Positions 24,648 to 33,345 of a stretch of 49,397 bases of DNA are shown piece after piece. A model generated the notes under the pieces. It was not told where the DNA came from, searched no databases, and was given only the letters and a program-made list of their open reading frames with translations. The position numbers were made by a program, and so were the translations under genes. The stretch spans positions 1-49,397 of the forward strand of contig JASGCO010000032.1 of NCBI GenBank assembly GCA_030054095.1. The letters run 5' to 3'. Within the stretch, counting starts at the first letter, position 1, and each line of letters opens with the position of its first letter. Source of the DNA: Sediminibacterium sp. GTDB taxonomy: Bacteria > Bacteroidota > Bacteroidia > B-17B0 > Aurantibacillaceae.

Positions 24648-25325
24648 ATGAAGAGTCATTATTCTTTTAATTGTCCGGATTGCCAGCAGGTTTCAGAAAT
24701 TTTCCTGGATGCGCCGCTCATTTTAAGATGCGGCGGCTGTAACACTGTTTTCACGCTTAGCCAGAACGAAAAAGAATGGAGTGCCGTTCGCGTTACCCTA
24801 CCCCGCTTACCGGAAGATACCACATTTATCAGTTCGTTCCACGTACATTTTACAGGTATTTATAATGACCTAAGCGTAAAAATCGTTGGCCATGCCTACT
24901 GGAAAACTGAGCATTATGCCTGGCATGAATGGGTCTTTATCAACGAAGCGGGAGATGAATTTTCGGTATGTGAACAAACAGGAGATTATACGCTTTTTGA
25001 TTCTGATCCTATTTTTTACTCGAAAGAGGTACTGGGAAATAAAAGCCTTGGTCAGTTCATTATGCTGGATTCGAAAAACTACATGATTGCTGCTATCCAC
25101 ACTTTTGAAAGGGTGTATGTGCAAGGACAACTTCCAAAAGGTTTATACAACGATTCGGTTCACATGGTATTAGATCTTACTGAAGAACATACGGGCAACA
25201 TAGCATCATTAACGCTTTATAATAAAACTCTGGCTTGCTTTGAGCGGGGTAAAAGCATTGCAGCGGACAGTATTAAACCTGCACAATTAAAGTCAAACAC
25301 GCCACAAATAACGCCTTTGTTCTGA
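24648..25325 (+). CDS. zinc-ribbon DUF4178 protein, soluble
   Basis: 225 residues. An N-terminal zinc ribbon is formed by Cys9-x2-Cys12 and Cys28-x2-Cys31. The rest is beta-rich with a WHEWVFINEAGDEF core (about 90-103), the W-(D/H)-E-Y/W-x-L/F pattern of DUF4178, repeated in weaker form after it. DUF4178 proteins are uncharacterised but often stand next to spermidine synthase, AdoMet decarboxylase and DUF350 genes, as here. No membrane segment is seen, so it is probably cytoplasmic. It starts one base after the speD stop and ends one base before the next start, so expression with its neighbours is tightly linked. Function unknown; zinc binding is inferred from the Cys spacing. Confidence 0.75.
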   Translation: MKSHYSFNCPDCQQVSEIFLDAPLILRCGGCNTVFTLSQNEKEWSAVRVTLPRLPEDTTFISSFHVHFTGIYNDLSVKIVGHAYWKTEHYAWHEWVFINEAGDEFSVCEQTGDYTLFDSDPIFYSKEVLGNKSLGQFIMLDSKNYMIAAIHTFERVYVQGQLPKGLYNDSVHMVLDLTEEHTGNIASLTLYNKTLACFERGKSIAADSIKPAQLKSNTPQITPLF

Positions 25326-25326
25326 G

Positions 25327-26601
25327 TTGAAAACCGGTTTATCCATATCACCCTCAAATGTAACCTGCAAAAGTTGCCAGCATGAATTTAAAACGCTGTT
25401 GGGGCATACTGCGCTTTTAATTGCCTGTCATAAATGCGGACAGTTACACGCCAACGATCCGGATGGTTTAAAACCTATTCACCAAAAAGTAAAACGGCCG
25501 GTTGCTAAAGCCATTATTGTCCCTATTGGCAGCAAGGGTACCTTTTTTAACGAAACCTATACAGTTATTGGGTTTAAATGTAAAAAAGAAGAAGGCACCA
25601 GTTTTTTCTGGAATGAATACACGTTATATAACCCGCTTAAAGGCTGCATATATCTGTCAGAATTTAACGGGCACTGGATGGTATTACAGGAACTTCAGGG
25701 TACGCTGAAAGATTCTTCCTCTTCTCTCACTTACGAATCGGAACAGTATGAGTTGTTTGCCAGTTATAAATCCCTAACGCATTATTGGGTTGGCGAGTTT
25801 ATTTACGACGATTCATCTTTAAAGCGGGAATGGGTGAAAGAATATATTGCCCCTCCTTACGCTATTTGCTTTGAAAACGATTCCTGCAATCTTAGTTTTT
25901 ATAAAGCAGAATACCTTCTCCCGAAAACAATTGCTGACACCTTCGGGCTTCAGGAAGCACCAAGCAGAGCCGGAGTGGGAATGATAGAACCATTTGCTGA
26001 TTCGCCTACTTTAAAATGGATGACGCGTTTGAGTTTTATTTTTACGTTCATTTGGTTATTAATCGTTATCGTTACGGGGAACCATTCAAAAGATCAGGTC
26101 ATTTTCAGTAGTGCCTATTCCATTGAAGATTCGATGCGGCAGAAAGAGTTTACAACGCAAACCTTTACCATTACCAATGCCAACCGGAACGTGAAAATTG
26201 AAATAGACTGCGATGTGTCGAATGCCTGGTTATACGCTAACCTGACTCTGGTTAACCAAACAACAGGAGATATTTACAGCACGGATCTGGAGGGAGAATA
26301 CTATTCTGGCGTTACCGAAGGCGAAAGCTGGGCGGAAGGCAACCGGGTAGCTTACACCATTATTCCAAACGTAGAAAAAGGCGTTTACTATTTATCCATC
26401 TATCCCGATAAAGCCGATAATAAAATTCCTGCCAAACTACAGATTACACTACGAAGCGATGTATTCATTTTATCGAATGCCTTTATCGTATTTTTGTTGG
26501 CTGCTATTTACCCTGTTATTTTCTTTATAAGGCGATACTATTTTGAAAAAGGCCGCTGGGAAAACAGCGATTATTCACCCTATTCCTATCATAATGACTA
26601 A
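25327..26601 (+). CDS. zinc-ribbon DUF4178 protein, membrane-anchored
   Basis: 424 residues with a TTG start (first ATG far inside the domain). The zinc ribbon uses Cys14-x2-Cys17 and Cys34-x2-Cys37. A DUF4178 core follows, with FNETYTVIGF, SFFWNEYTLYNP and FNGHWMVLQEL. A transmembrane helix at about 232-254 leads to a beta-rich segment of about 120 residues (roughly 260-375) predicted outside the cytoplasm, and a second helix at about 380-402 returns the chain, ending in a Tyr/Ser/His-rich tail. The architecture suggests a sensor or adaptor joining a cytoplasmic DUF4178 module to the periplasm; this is inference. It overlaps the next gene by eight bases. Confidence 0.75.
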   Translation: MKTGLSISPSNVTCKSCQHEFKTLLGHTALLIACHKCGQLHANDPDGLKPIHQKVKRPVAKAIIVPIGSKGTFFNETYTVIGFKCKKEEGTSFFWNEYTLYNPLKGCIYLSEFNGHWMVLQELQGTLKDSSSSLTYESEQYELFASYKSLTHYWVGEFIYDDSSLKREWVKEYIAPPYAICFENDSCNLSFYKAEYLLPKTIADTFGLQEAPSRAGVGMIEPFADSPTLKWMTRLSFIFTFIWLLIVIVTGNHSKDQVIFSSAYSIEDSMRQKEFTTQTFTITNANRNVKIEIDCDVSNAWLYANLTLVNQTTGDIYSTDLEGEYYSGVTEGESWAEGNRVAYTIIPNVEKGVYYLSIYPDKADNKIPAKLQITLRSDVFILSNAFIVFLLAAIYPVIFFIRRYYFEKGRWENSDYSPYSYHND

Positions 26602-26755
26602 GGATCAGAAAAAAATAATCATTCCGTTTGTTCTTATCACCCTTGGTGTTTTTGTCTATTACTTTTACCTGTTTTCAACGGGCGATAGCATACTTGACCA
26701 AAACACCTATACACGCTCAAGGGAACGCTATGGATCGCATTACTATCATAAATAA
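26594..26755 (+). CDS. tiny single-span membrane protein
   Basis: 53 residues from the ATG at 26594, which overlaps the end of the DUF4178 gene by eight bases. A short basic start (MTKDQKKI) precedes one hydrophobic helix (about 8-27), then a polar tail rich in Tyr, Arg and His. I do not recognise a family. In related polyamine clusters a small protein often stands in this place (DUF4247 in Gram-positives), but no similarity can be claimed. Position and overlap support it as a real gene; it is likely an inner-membrane subunit or an accessory of the neighbouring membrane proteins. Confidence 0.6.
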   Translation: MTKDQKKIIIPFVLITLGVFVYYFYLFSTGDSILDQNTYTRSRERYGSHYYHK

Positions 26756-26772
26756 TCATTAATTTAATCCCT

Positions 26773-26988
26773 ATGGAAACATTACATTTGAATTACCTGC
26801 CTGCCGCTTTGCTTTACTGTGTGTTTGGCGTACTGTTCCTTCTCCTCTGCTTCTGGATTATTGAAAAAATAACTCCTGAAAACCTTTGGCTGGAAATTCT
26901 GCAAAAACAAAACAAAGCCCTTGCTATTTTAGCCGCGGCATTCATGATTTCGGTTGCCATCATTATTGCATCTGCCATTCACGGATAA
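26773..26988 (+). CDS. DUF350 family small membrane protein
   Basis: 71 residues with two hydrophobic helices (about 11-30 and 48-69). The PAALLYCVFGVLFLLLCFWI helix and the short loop EKITPENLW before KALAILAAAFMISVAIIIAS fit the DUF350 (UPF0719, YjfL-like) pattern, which is normally built of this two-helix unit once or twice; here only one unit is present. DUF350 proteins are inner-membrane proteins of unknown function that co-occur with spermidine synthase and PspA-type stress operons. Its stop TAA shares its last base with the ATG of the spermidine synthase gene, so translation is coupled. Confidence 0.8.
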   Translation: METLHLNYLPAALLYCVFGVLFLLLCFWIIEKITPENLWLEILQKQNKALAILAAAFMISVAIIIASAIHG

Positions 26989-28499
26989 TGAACGCGCATC
27001 CCACTAATCAGAAACACCTGCTGCTCCTTTTCTCTGTTCTTATCATTGCCACCTGCGGACTCATTTACGAGTTAATAGCCGGCACATTGGCCAGCTATCT
27101 TTTGGGTGATTCTATACGGCAATTCTCGCTTATTATAGGGCTTTACCTGTTTTCCATGGGTATTGGTTCCTTTCTTTCCAAATTCATTACCAACAAATTA
27201 CTGTTCTGGTTTATTCAGATTGAAATTCTGGTGGGTGTAGTGGGCGGCTTTAGTTCCACCATTTTATTTTTTGCGTTCGAGAGCGCCTCTGGTTTCCAGT
27301 TAATTCTGTACGCGCTTATTATGTTAACGGGGATTTTGGTAGGACTTGAAATTCCGCTTTTAATGAAACTGCTTAAAGATAAAATCGAGTTTGGTAATCT
27401 GGTCTCGCAGGTATTTACGTTTGATTATATCGGCGCGCTTTTTGCCTCCATCCTGTTTCCACTTTTTATGGTGCCGTATCTGGGCTTACTGAGAACTTCG
27501 TTTTTATTTGGATTGCTAAATACCATTGTGGCTATTATTATGTGTTATAAATTCAAACACGAATCCAGACACATTGCCGCGCTGAAAACTCAGGCATTTA
27601 CCGTTTCCATTATACTGGTAGCCGGTTTTATTTTTTCGAAAAGGCTGCAAAAAATGGCAGAAAGCATTGCTTATAATGAGCCCATCATTTTCAGCAAATC
27701 GTCGCCTTACCAACGTATTGTTTTAACCAATCAGAAGGGAAACACCAAACTTTACCTTAACAACAACCTTCAGTTTTCTTCGGCGGATGAGTACAGGTAT
27801 CACGAAGCGCTTGTTCATCCGGGCTTATCACACATTCCATCTCCCGAAACCATTTTGATTTTAGGCGGGGGGGATGGTTTCGCTGTACGTGAAGTTTTAA
27901 AATATCCCTCTGTAAAACAAATTACGCTGGTGGATTTGGATCCAGCCATTACGGAATTATTTAAGAGTACACCTTTTCTATCGCAACTGAATCAAAACGC
28001 CTTGTCATCGCCGAAATTAAAAATCATTAATCAGGATGCGTTTCAGTGGGTTAAACAACACCGTGAACGCTTTGATTTTATCATTATTGATTTCCCGGAT
28101 CCTTCTAATTTCTCAATAGGAAAATTATACAGTACAACATTTTATCGCGAACTAAAAAAAATTCTTAAACCGGAAGGCGCATTTGTAGTACAAAGTACCT
28201 CTCCGTTTGTAGCACGCAAATCGTTTTGGTGTGTTAATAACACCATCGCGGCAGAAGGATTCCGTACCATCCCTTATCATACGTACGTGCCGTCGTTCGG
28301 AGAATGGGGTTACATCCTTGGGTATAATCAGTTTAACGCTCAAACGCAGTTTATACCAGGGAATCTTAAATACTACCGTCCTGAAGAATTCATTGATATG
28401 GCACGCTTCCCGAAAGATATGGCGGCTATGCAAACCGACATTAATAAGTTAAACAATCAGATTCTTATTCACTATTTCGAAGATGAGTGGGGCATCTGA
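26988..28499 (+). CDS. speE: membrane spermidine synthase (polyamine aminopropyltransferase with N-terminal membrane domain)
   Basis: 503 residues from the ATG at 26988; an earlier in-frame ATG at 26886 lies inside the DUF350 gene and is rejected. About seven transmembrane helices fill residues 10-240. The C-terminal half is a spermidine-synthase methyltransferase-like domain: DEYRYHEALVHPGL, ILILGGGDGFAVREVLK (about 290-306, AdoMet-type loop), TLVDLDP with the acidic residue for decarboxylated AdoMet, and IIDFPDPSN (about 365-373) with the catalytic Asp. It should move an aminopropyl group from decarboxylated AdoMet (from the speD gene of this cluster) to an amine acceptor at the membrane's cytoplasmic face. 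The acceptor is unknown. The next ATG lies 17 bases before its stop. Confidence 0.9.
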   Translation: MNAHPTNQKHLLLLFSVLIIATCGLIYELIAGTLASYLLGDSIRQFSLIIGLYLFSMGIGSFLSKFITNKLLFWFIQIEILVGVVGGFSSTILFFAFESASGFQLILYALIMLTGILVGLEIPLLMKLLKDKIEFGNLVSQVFTFDYIGALFASILFPLFMVPYLGLLRTSFLFGLLNTIVAIIMCYKFKHESRHIAALKTQAFTVSIILVAGFIFSKRLQKMAESIAYNEPIIFSKSSPYQRIVLTNQKGNTKLYLNNNLQFSSADEYRYHEALVHPGLSHIPSPETILILGGGDGFAVREVLKYPSVKQITLVDLDPAITELFKSTPFLSQLNQNALSSPKLKIINQDAFQWVKQHRERFDFIIIDFPDPSNFSIGKLYSTTFYRELKKILKPEGAFVVQSTSPFVARKSFWCVNNTIAAEGFRTIPYHTYVPSFGEWGYILGYNQFNAQTQFIPGNLKYYRPEEFIDMARFPKDMAAMQTDINKLNNQILIHYFEDEWGI

Positions 28500-30120
28500 T
28501 AAACCGTTTGTTTTATCCCGTCGCGATTTTTTAAAAACGGGCGCTGGTTTAGTAACCGGTAGCTTGTTCTTTTCCTGTGACGTTTCAACAAACACAACCC
28601 GCGTTTCAGAATCCGTCGGCCCGGTTCCCGCGGGACACCTGCTAAGGGATGGGCTTGCATTTCCAGAACCGGAGACCACTACCATTACTAAAGTACTGAT
28701 TGCTGGTGGAGGCATTGGCGGTTTAAGCACGGCTTATCACCTGCACAAAAACCATTTTACAGATTTTTTGCTTATTGAAAGTGAACCCACTTTAGGAGGG
28801 AATTCACAATCCGGAAAAAATGAAGTTAGCGCCTACCCCTATGGCGCACATTACTTGCCCATTCCTGATCTACACAACACAGAATTGATTCAATTTTTGC
28901 ACGAACACAACATTATTACCCATTTCGATCAGAATGGTAAACCCTTTTATAACGAGTACTACTTATGTCACGAGGCACAAGAACGCCTACTTTACAAAGG
29001 ACTCTGGCGGCTTGGTTTCCCGCCTGCTCACGGTTTATCCCAAACTGAAAAACAAGAACTAGCACGGTTTCATTCTGTTATTGAAAATTATAAAGGAAAA
29101 AAGGGCACTGATGGGAAACCATTTTTCTGTATTCCAGTTGCCACTTCAAGCACCGATCCGGTCATCAATGCTCTGGACCAGATAAGTGCCGCGGACTACA
29201 TGAAGCAGCACGGCTTTAAAACGCCGTTTATACACTGGTATGTAAACTATTGCTGCAAAGATGATTTCGGGTCTGATATAAATACGACTTCGGCCTGGGC
29301 CTTGTTGCATTACTTTTGCGCGCGTAATGGCGAAGCTGCCAATGCCAACTCTTCAGAAGTATTAACCTGGCCGGAAGGGAACGCGTTTCTTGCTGAAAAG
29401 TTATACCATAATATTGGCCCTAGGTGCCATACCAATCATTTACTATACGCTATCAGTGAGCAAAACAACGTTTTTACCTGTCTTGTATATAACACCGTTG
29501 CAAAGACCAGTAAAAAAATTATTTGCGAACAGCTAGTGCTGGCAACTCCACAATTTGTAAACAAGCGCTTACTGAAAGGGTTAACTACCGTTGAATGGGA
29601 TAGCTTCCGGTATTATCCCTGGCTGGTGGCCAACATTACACTTTCTGACAGTTCCGTCTTAACAGGACAAACGGGTCACACATTGGCGTGGGATAATATT
29701 TTATACGACTCGCCATCGTTAGGTTATGTAAATGCTACACATCAACTATTACATCATCGGCAAAAGAAAACTGTAATAACCTATTACTACAATTTCTGTG
29801 ACAAGACCCCTTCTGAATTACGAAAATACCTGCACAGTAAAGATGAGTTATTCTGGAAACAGGAAATTATCCGTGATCTGGAAAAGGCCCACAGATCTAT
29901 TCCCGCGCACATTGAACACATTGACATAAAACTTTTAGGCCACGGTATGATTTCGCCGACGGTGGGATTCAGGTCTAATCCCGTCCGTTGTTACCTTGAG
30001 GCGGGAATTGGAAACCTGCATTTTGCACATACCGACATCAGCGGCATTTCCTTATTTGAAGAAGGCTTTTATCAGGGAAGCAGGGTCGCTAAAAAACTAT
30101 TAACTCATGCAAGCACTTAA
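28483..30120 (+). CDS. Tat-exported FAD-dependent amine-oxidase-like oxidoreductase
   Basis: 545 residues. The N-terminus carries a twin-arginine motif, SRRDFLKTG (12-20), before a hydrophobic stretch ending SLFFSC, so the enzyme is probably folded with FAD in the cytoplasm and exported; Cys32 could make it a lipoprotein, but the lipobox is weak. The Rossmann loop VLIAGGGIGGLSTAYHL (71-87) with Glu at the end of the second strand (LLIESE) binds FAD, and FAHTDISGISLFEEGFYQG near the C-terminus is the flavin-closing segment of amine oxidases/phytoene-desaturase-like enzymes. It overlaps the spermidine synthase gene by 17 bases and the next gene by 14, so it belongs to the same operon. Oxidation of a polyamine product is my inference. 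Confidence 0.82.
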   Translation: MSGASDKPFVLSRRDFLKTGAGLVTGSLFFSCDVSTNTTRVSESVGPVPAGHLLRDGLAFPEPETTTITKVLIAGGGIGGLSTAYHLHKNHFTDFLLIESEPTLGGNSQSGKNEVSAYPYGAHYLPIPDLHNTELIQFLHEHNIITHFDQNGKPFYNEYYLCHEAQERLLYKGLWRLGFPPAHGLSQTEKQELARFHSVIENYKGKKGTDGKPFFCIPVATSSTDPVINALDQISAADYMKQHGFKTPFIHWYVNYCCKDDFGSDINTTSAWALLHYFCARNGEAANANSSEVLTWPEGNAFLAEKLYHNIGPRCHTNHLLYAISEQNNVFTCLVYNTVAKTSKKIICEQLVLATPQFVNKRLLKGLTTVEWDSFRYYPWLVANITLSDSSVLTGQTGHTLAWDNILYDSPSLGYVNATHQLLHHRQKKTVITYYYNFCDKTPSELRKYLHSKDELFWKQEIIRDLEKAHRSIPAHIEHIDIKLLGHGMISPTVGFRSNPVRCYLEAGIGNLHFAHTDISGISLFEEGFYQGSRVAKKLLTHAST

Positions 30121-31216
30121 ATCAAATCACTGGATAAAGTCGCCTTTATACGACAGCGTATTTATTTTACTGCCGCCGTTTCTTTGCCTTTTGCTCATCA
30201 TCATATTCCCCAATTTTTTTCAAAACACTACCGTATCAGAAAACGAATGGTTCTGGTTGCTTCTGGTAGTATGCGTGGATGTGGGACACGTGTATAGCAC
30301 ACTATACAGGACGTATATGGATAGGGACACACTTTCAAAACGGAAAGTATTATTTTATAGCGTTCCCCTTTTAGCATATCTCTCAGGTGTTGTGCTGCAT
30401 TTAATTGACGGCCTTGTTTTCTGGCGTTGCCTGGCTTACCTGGCTGTTTTCCATTTTATCAGACAACAATATGGTTTTATGCGTTTATACTCCCGCCACG
30501 AAGAAAATAAAATCTATCGGCAAATAGATACATTAACTATTTACGCAGCCTGCATTTATCCACTTTTACACTGGCACTTTAATGGTCCCGAAGCATTTAA
30601 CTGGTTTATTGACGGAGATTTTTTCTACCTCCACTCCGATACCCTTAGTACTATCTCCGGTATTCTTTATTGTAGTATTCTTGCCCTTTATATTGGAAAG
30701 GAAATACATTGTGGCTTCACTACAGGCTCTCTTTCCATTCCTAAAAACCTTCTTGTTTTGGGAACGATTACATCCTGGTATTTTGGCATTGTGTATTTCA
30801 GAACTGATCTCAGTTTTACCCTTTTGAATATTGTATCGCATGGTGTACCTTATTATGCTCTGGTATGGGCCCATGGAAATAAAAAAAGTGCATCGCCGGC
30901 AGTTTATAAATCTGGTTTCTTGAAAACCATTTTTTCGCCACGCTACCTCTTGTTGTTTTTAGGAATTGTTTTTGTGTTAGCCTATCTGGAGGAATGGATC
31001 TGGGACAATGCAGTATGGCGCGAACACCGCACCATCTTTCTGGCGTGGCCAGAGTTTCCTGACTTTAGTCAACACCCTGTAATGATGAGTCTGCTGGTTC
31101 CATTGTTGACCATGCCACAAATGCTTCATTATATTATTGACGCCTTTATATGGAAAATAAAAAAAGATTCTTTCGGTTGGTTCAGGGAACTTTTCCAGAG
31201 AAATGAAGTAGCTTGA
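30107..31216 (+). CDS. histidine-rich polytopic membrane protein of the polyamine cluster
   Basis: 369 residues with about 8-10 hydrophobic helices spread from residue 17 to 349. I do not recognise a named family. Several histidines lie in or next to helices in conserved-looking contexts: VDVGHVYSTLYRTYMDRD (His61), FHFIRQQYG (His116), VSHGVPYYALVWAHG (His245, His256) and LHYIIDAFIWK (His341). This pattern recalls membrane enzymes that hold a metal with intramembrane histidines, such as desaturases and hydroxylases, but no classical HxxHH box is present, so the idea is tentative. It overlaps the oxidoreductase gene by 14 bases and ends the cluster, converging on the DUF4476 gene 26 bases away. 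Confidence 0.75.
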   Translation: MQALKSNHWIKSPLYDSVFILLPPFLCLLLIIIFPNFFQNTTVSENEWFWLLLVVCVDVGHVYSTLYRTYMDRDTLSKRKVLFYSVPLLAYLSGVVLHLIDGLVFWRCLAYLAVFHFIRQQYGFMRLYSRHEENKIYRQIDTLTIYAACIYPLLHWHFNGPEAFNWFIDGDFFYLHSDTLSTISGILYCSILALYIGKEIHCGFTTGSLSIPKNLLVLGTITSWYFGIVYFRTDLSFTLLNIVSHGVPYYALVWAHGNKKSASPAVYKSGFLKTIFSPRYLLLFLGIVFVLAYLEEWIWDNAVWREHRTIFLAWPEFPDFSQHPVMMSLLVPLLTMPQMLHYIIDAFIWKIKKDSFGWFRELFQRNEVA

Positions 31217-31242
31217 AGCTATGTATTAAAAGAACGTTTCCC

Positions 31243-32322
31243 TTACTTCTCAAACTGTTCCAAAAACCGGTTCAATTCATTTACAGTTTCAGAATAGATA
31301 AACGCTTCCTTTACTTGCTTAAAATTACTCCGTTCGGTACAGGTATAATACATCTGTTTGGAAGCATCCAAACGTTCCCGGTCGTGGATAAACGCAGCCA
31401 GTATTTTCTTCGTTTGCTCAATCGTGTAACAATACTCCGATGATTTTGTCCGTATCAGATCCACGCGTGCTTTATCGGTATCCAATCCCTTTAATTGTTG
31501 AACAAGCAGAGCAATTACCGTATCCTCTGATGCCTTCGGGCAATCTTTAGGTTTGTCACTATTCTCTTTAGACTGAGAGATTATCTGATCCAGCTCACGT
31601 TGCGATGATTCGTAAGTAAAAAGCACACGCAGGGATTTTAAATTTTGAGGATCTGTTACATGATTACCTGCCTGACGTATCAATTTAAGCTTATCCAATT
31701 CAAAAGAGATATCACTCAGTAACATCTGGAGTTGTTTACTATTCAGGTAATTTTTAAGGATAGTCTGCTCTACTATTTTAAATTTGTCGTCTTCCACCTG
31801 GCAACGCGTTATCAGGCGTTTAGCATAAGCCAGATAGGAATCCGGCATTACCACTTTCCCGTTATCCAGATTATTAAAAAACAGTGGTTTCCCGTCTTTA
31901 AGTTCACAATAATGTTCCCATATATTATTATTTACTTTCCAGGTAGTATCTTCAATGGGTTTGGGGGGCACCAAAGGGTCCGGTAATTTTGTAAGGTTAC
32001 TACAGGAAATAAACCGCGGGCGGAAACCGTATTTATACGGCTCAACCGCAAATGTAAATTCTTTGTTTTTAACCGGCTTTCGTTTCACCAGCAACAAGAG
32101 TTCTGTTTCGTATCTGGTTTGGTCATTAAACAGAAGCGCTACTGTTACAGTGTCCTTAATAAGTAATCCGGTTTTTACATGACTTTGCGGATTCTCATTA
32201 ACCGGCAAAGAATCTACCACTAAACGGAATGGTTTGCCATTACTGGCAAAAACATGCAATACGTTCTGCGACCGGGACAACCCGAATAGCAGCATTAAAC
32301 CTATGCACACATAACCGCGCAC
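31243..32322 (-). CDS. DUF4476 domain-containing exported protein
   Basis: 359 residues with a GTG start two bases after the ftsX stop. A signal peptide (about 1-18, ending SRS-QN) is followed by a beta-rich N-terminal part (about 20-125) and then two alpha-helical DUF4476 units (about 170-260 and 275-355), each with the LLSDISFELDKLKLI / ILAAFIHDRERLDASK pattern and an ending of the YEFxxS..L type (FTYESSQREL; FIYSETVNEL). DUF4476 is a Bacteroidota family of unknown function. Coupling to ftsX could point to an envelope role, but adjacency alone is weak evidence. Cysteines are scattered, fitting export. Confidence 0.8.
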   Translation of the reverse strand: MRGYVCIGLMLLFGLSRSQNVLHVFASNGKPFRLVVDSLPVNENPQSHVKTGLLIKDTVTVALLFNDQTRYETELLLLVKRKPVKNKEFTFAVEPYKYGFRPRFISCSNLTKLPDPLVPPKPIEDTTWKVNNNIWEHYCELKDGKPLFFNNLDNGKVVMPDSYLAYAKRLITRCQVEDDKFKIVEQTILKNYLNSKQLQMLLSDISFELDKLKLIRQAGNHVTDPQNLKSLRVLFTYESSQRELDQIISQSKENSDKPKDCPKASEDTVIALLVQQLKGLDTDKARVDLIRTKSSEYCYTIEQTKKILAAFIHDRERLDASKQMYYTCTERSNFKQVKEAFIYSETVNELNRFLEQFEK

Positions 32323-32323
32323 A

Positions 32324-33241
32324 CTAAAAATATAAGTCGCTTGTTTTTAAGCGCAGATAACGCATCACCGAAATAAAACTGCTCAATCCGGAAATAATCA
32401 TTCCGCCAACAAGGATGGAAGCGAACAAAATGAATAACAGCGTTTCATCCTGTATTTTCAGCAGGTCGGGAATAAATCGTGTACTCAGGGCCAGAAACCC
32501 AACCAGTAATGCGCTTGCAATAATGGCCGCAATAATCCCCTGACGCAATCCTTTTAAAATAAAAGGCCGGCTTATAAACGTTTTTGTAGCGCCAACCAGA
32601 TACATGGTTCGTATCAGGAAACGTTGAGAGTAAATAGATAAACGAATCGTATTAATAATTAAGGCAATGGCTATAATCAATAATGCTCCGCTAAATATGA
32701 GGATGAAAAACGTTACACCACGGGCATTCTGATTAAAATTTTTAATCATATCCTTTTGATAGACGACTTCTTTTACAAATGGTTTCTGGATAAGCTGCCG
32801 TTCAATTGCCTGCAAAGTATCTGTTTGCGCATAGTCCGCATTGAGTTTTACCTGAAGTGCTGCTAATAAAGGATTAGATCCCAGAAACGTAATAAAATCT
32901 TCGCCCAGATCCGCTTTTAATTGTTCTGCTGCTTTTTCTTTAGACGTCAGTTCTACACTTTTTGCATACTTCGACGTATTAATTTCCTGTATCAATCCGT
33001 CAATCTGAGCAGAAGTAGCTGTATCTTTCAATAAAATCTGGAAACCGATGTTTTCTTTAACGTGATTCGATATCTGGCGGGCATTGATAAGCACATAACC
33101 CATCAAACCCAACATAAATAATACCAAAGATAAACTGATAACCACAGTAATCCCTGATGTACGTAACTTAGAGGCAGATCGTTGCATCATAACGATAAAG
33201 GTATTAACGGGGCCTTTATACCCAAAGCCATAAGCCGACAA
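32324..33241 (-). CDS. ftsX: cell division ABC transporter permease FtsX
   Basis: 305 residues if the TTG at 33241 is used; ATGs at 33190 and 33187 give 288-287 residues and a start just before SASKLRTSGITVV, also plausible. Four membrane helices are visible: one near residues 32-52, then after a periplasmic loop of about 130 residues (IGFQILLKDTATSAQI onward) three more at about 178-198, 230-252 and 270-295, the usual FtsX layout. Family features include LVGATKTFISRPFILKGLRQG, the cytoplasmic loop of FtsX. With FtsE it controls peptidoglycan hydrolases at the division site. ftsE is not in the window, which is common in Bacteroidota. It is divergent from the OmpH-like gene. Confidence 0.9.
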   Translation of the reverse strand: MSAYGFGYKGPVNTFIVMMQRSASKLRTSGITVVISLSLVLFMLGLMGYVLINARQISNHVKENIGFQILLKDTATSAQIDGLIQEINTSKYAKSVELTSKEKAAEQLKADLGEDFITFLGSNPLLAALQVKLNADYAQTDTLQAIERQLIQKPFVKEVVYQKDMIKNFNQNARGVTFFILIFSGALLIIAIALIINTIRLSIYSQRFLIRTMYLVGATKTFISRPFILKGLRQGIIAAIIASALLVGFLALSTRFIPDLLKIQDETLLFILFASILVGGMIISGLSSFISVMRYLRLKTSDLYF

Positions 33242-33345
33242 TTAGTTAACAGGTCTTTGTGAACTATCGTCTCTATCTTAATTAACCATCAAAGTCCCAT
33301 CAGAAAATCTAATTTTACCGGTGAGGTTGCCGTTCAATACATTTT

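Noticed and set aside
26886..26987. 34-residue N-terminal extension of the membrane spermidine synthase
   Set aside because: It lies wholly within the DUF350 gene in another frame, and the ATG at 26988 is coupled to the DUF350 stop.
31203..31225. Small palindrome TAGCTTGAAGCTA at the end of the polyamine cluster
   Set aside because: The stem is too short, overlaps the stop codon and lacks a T tract.
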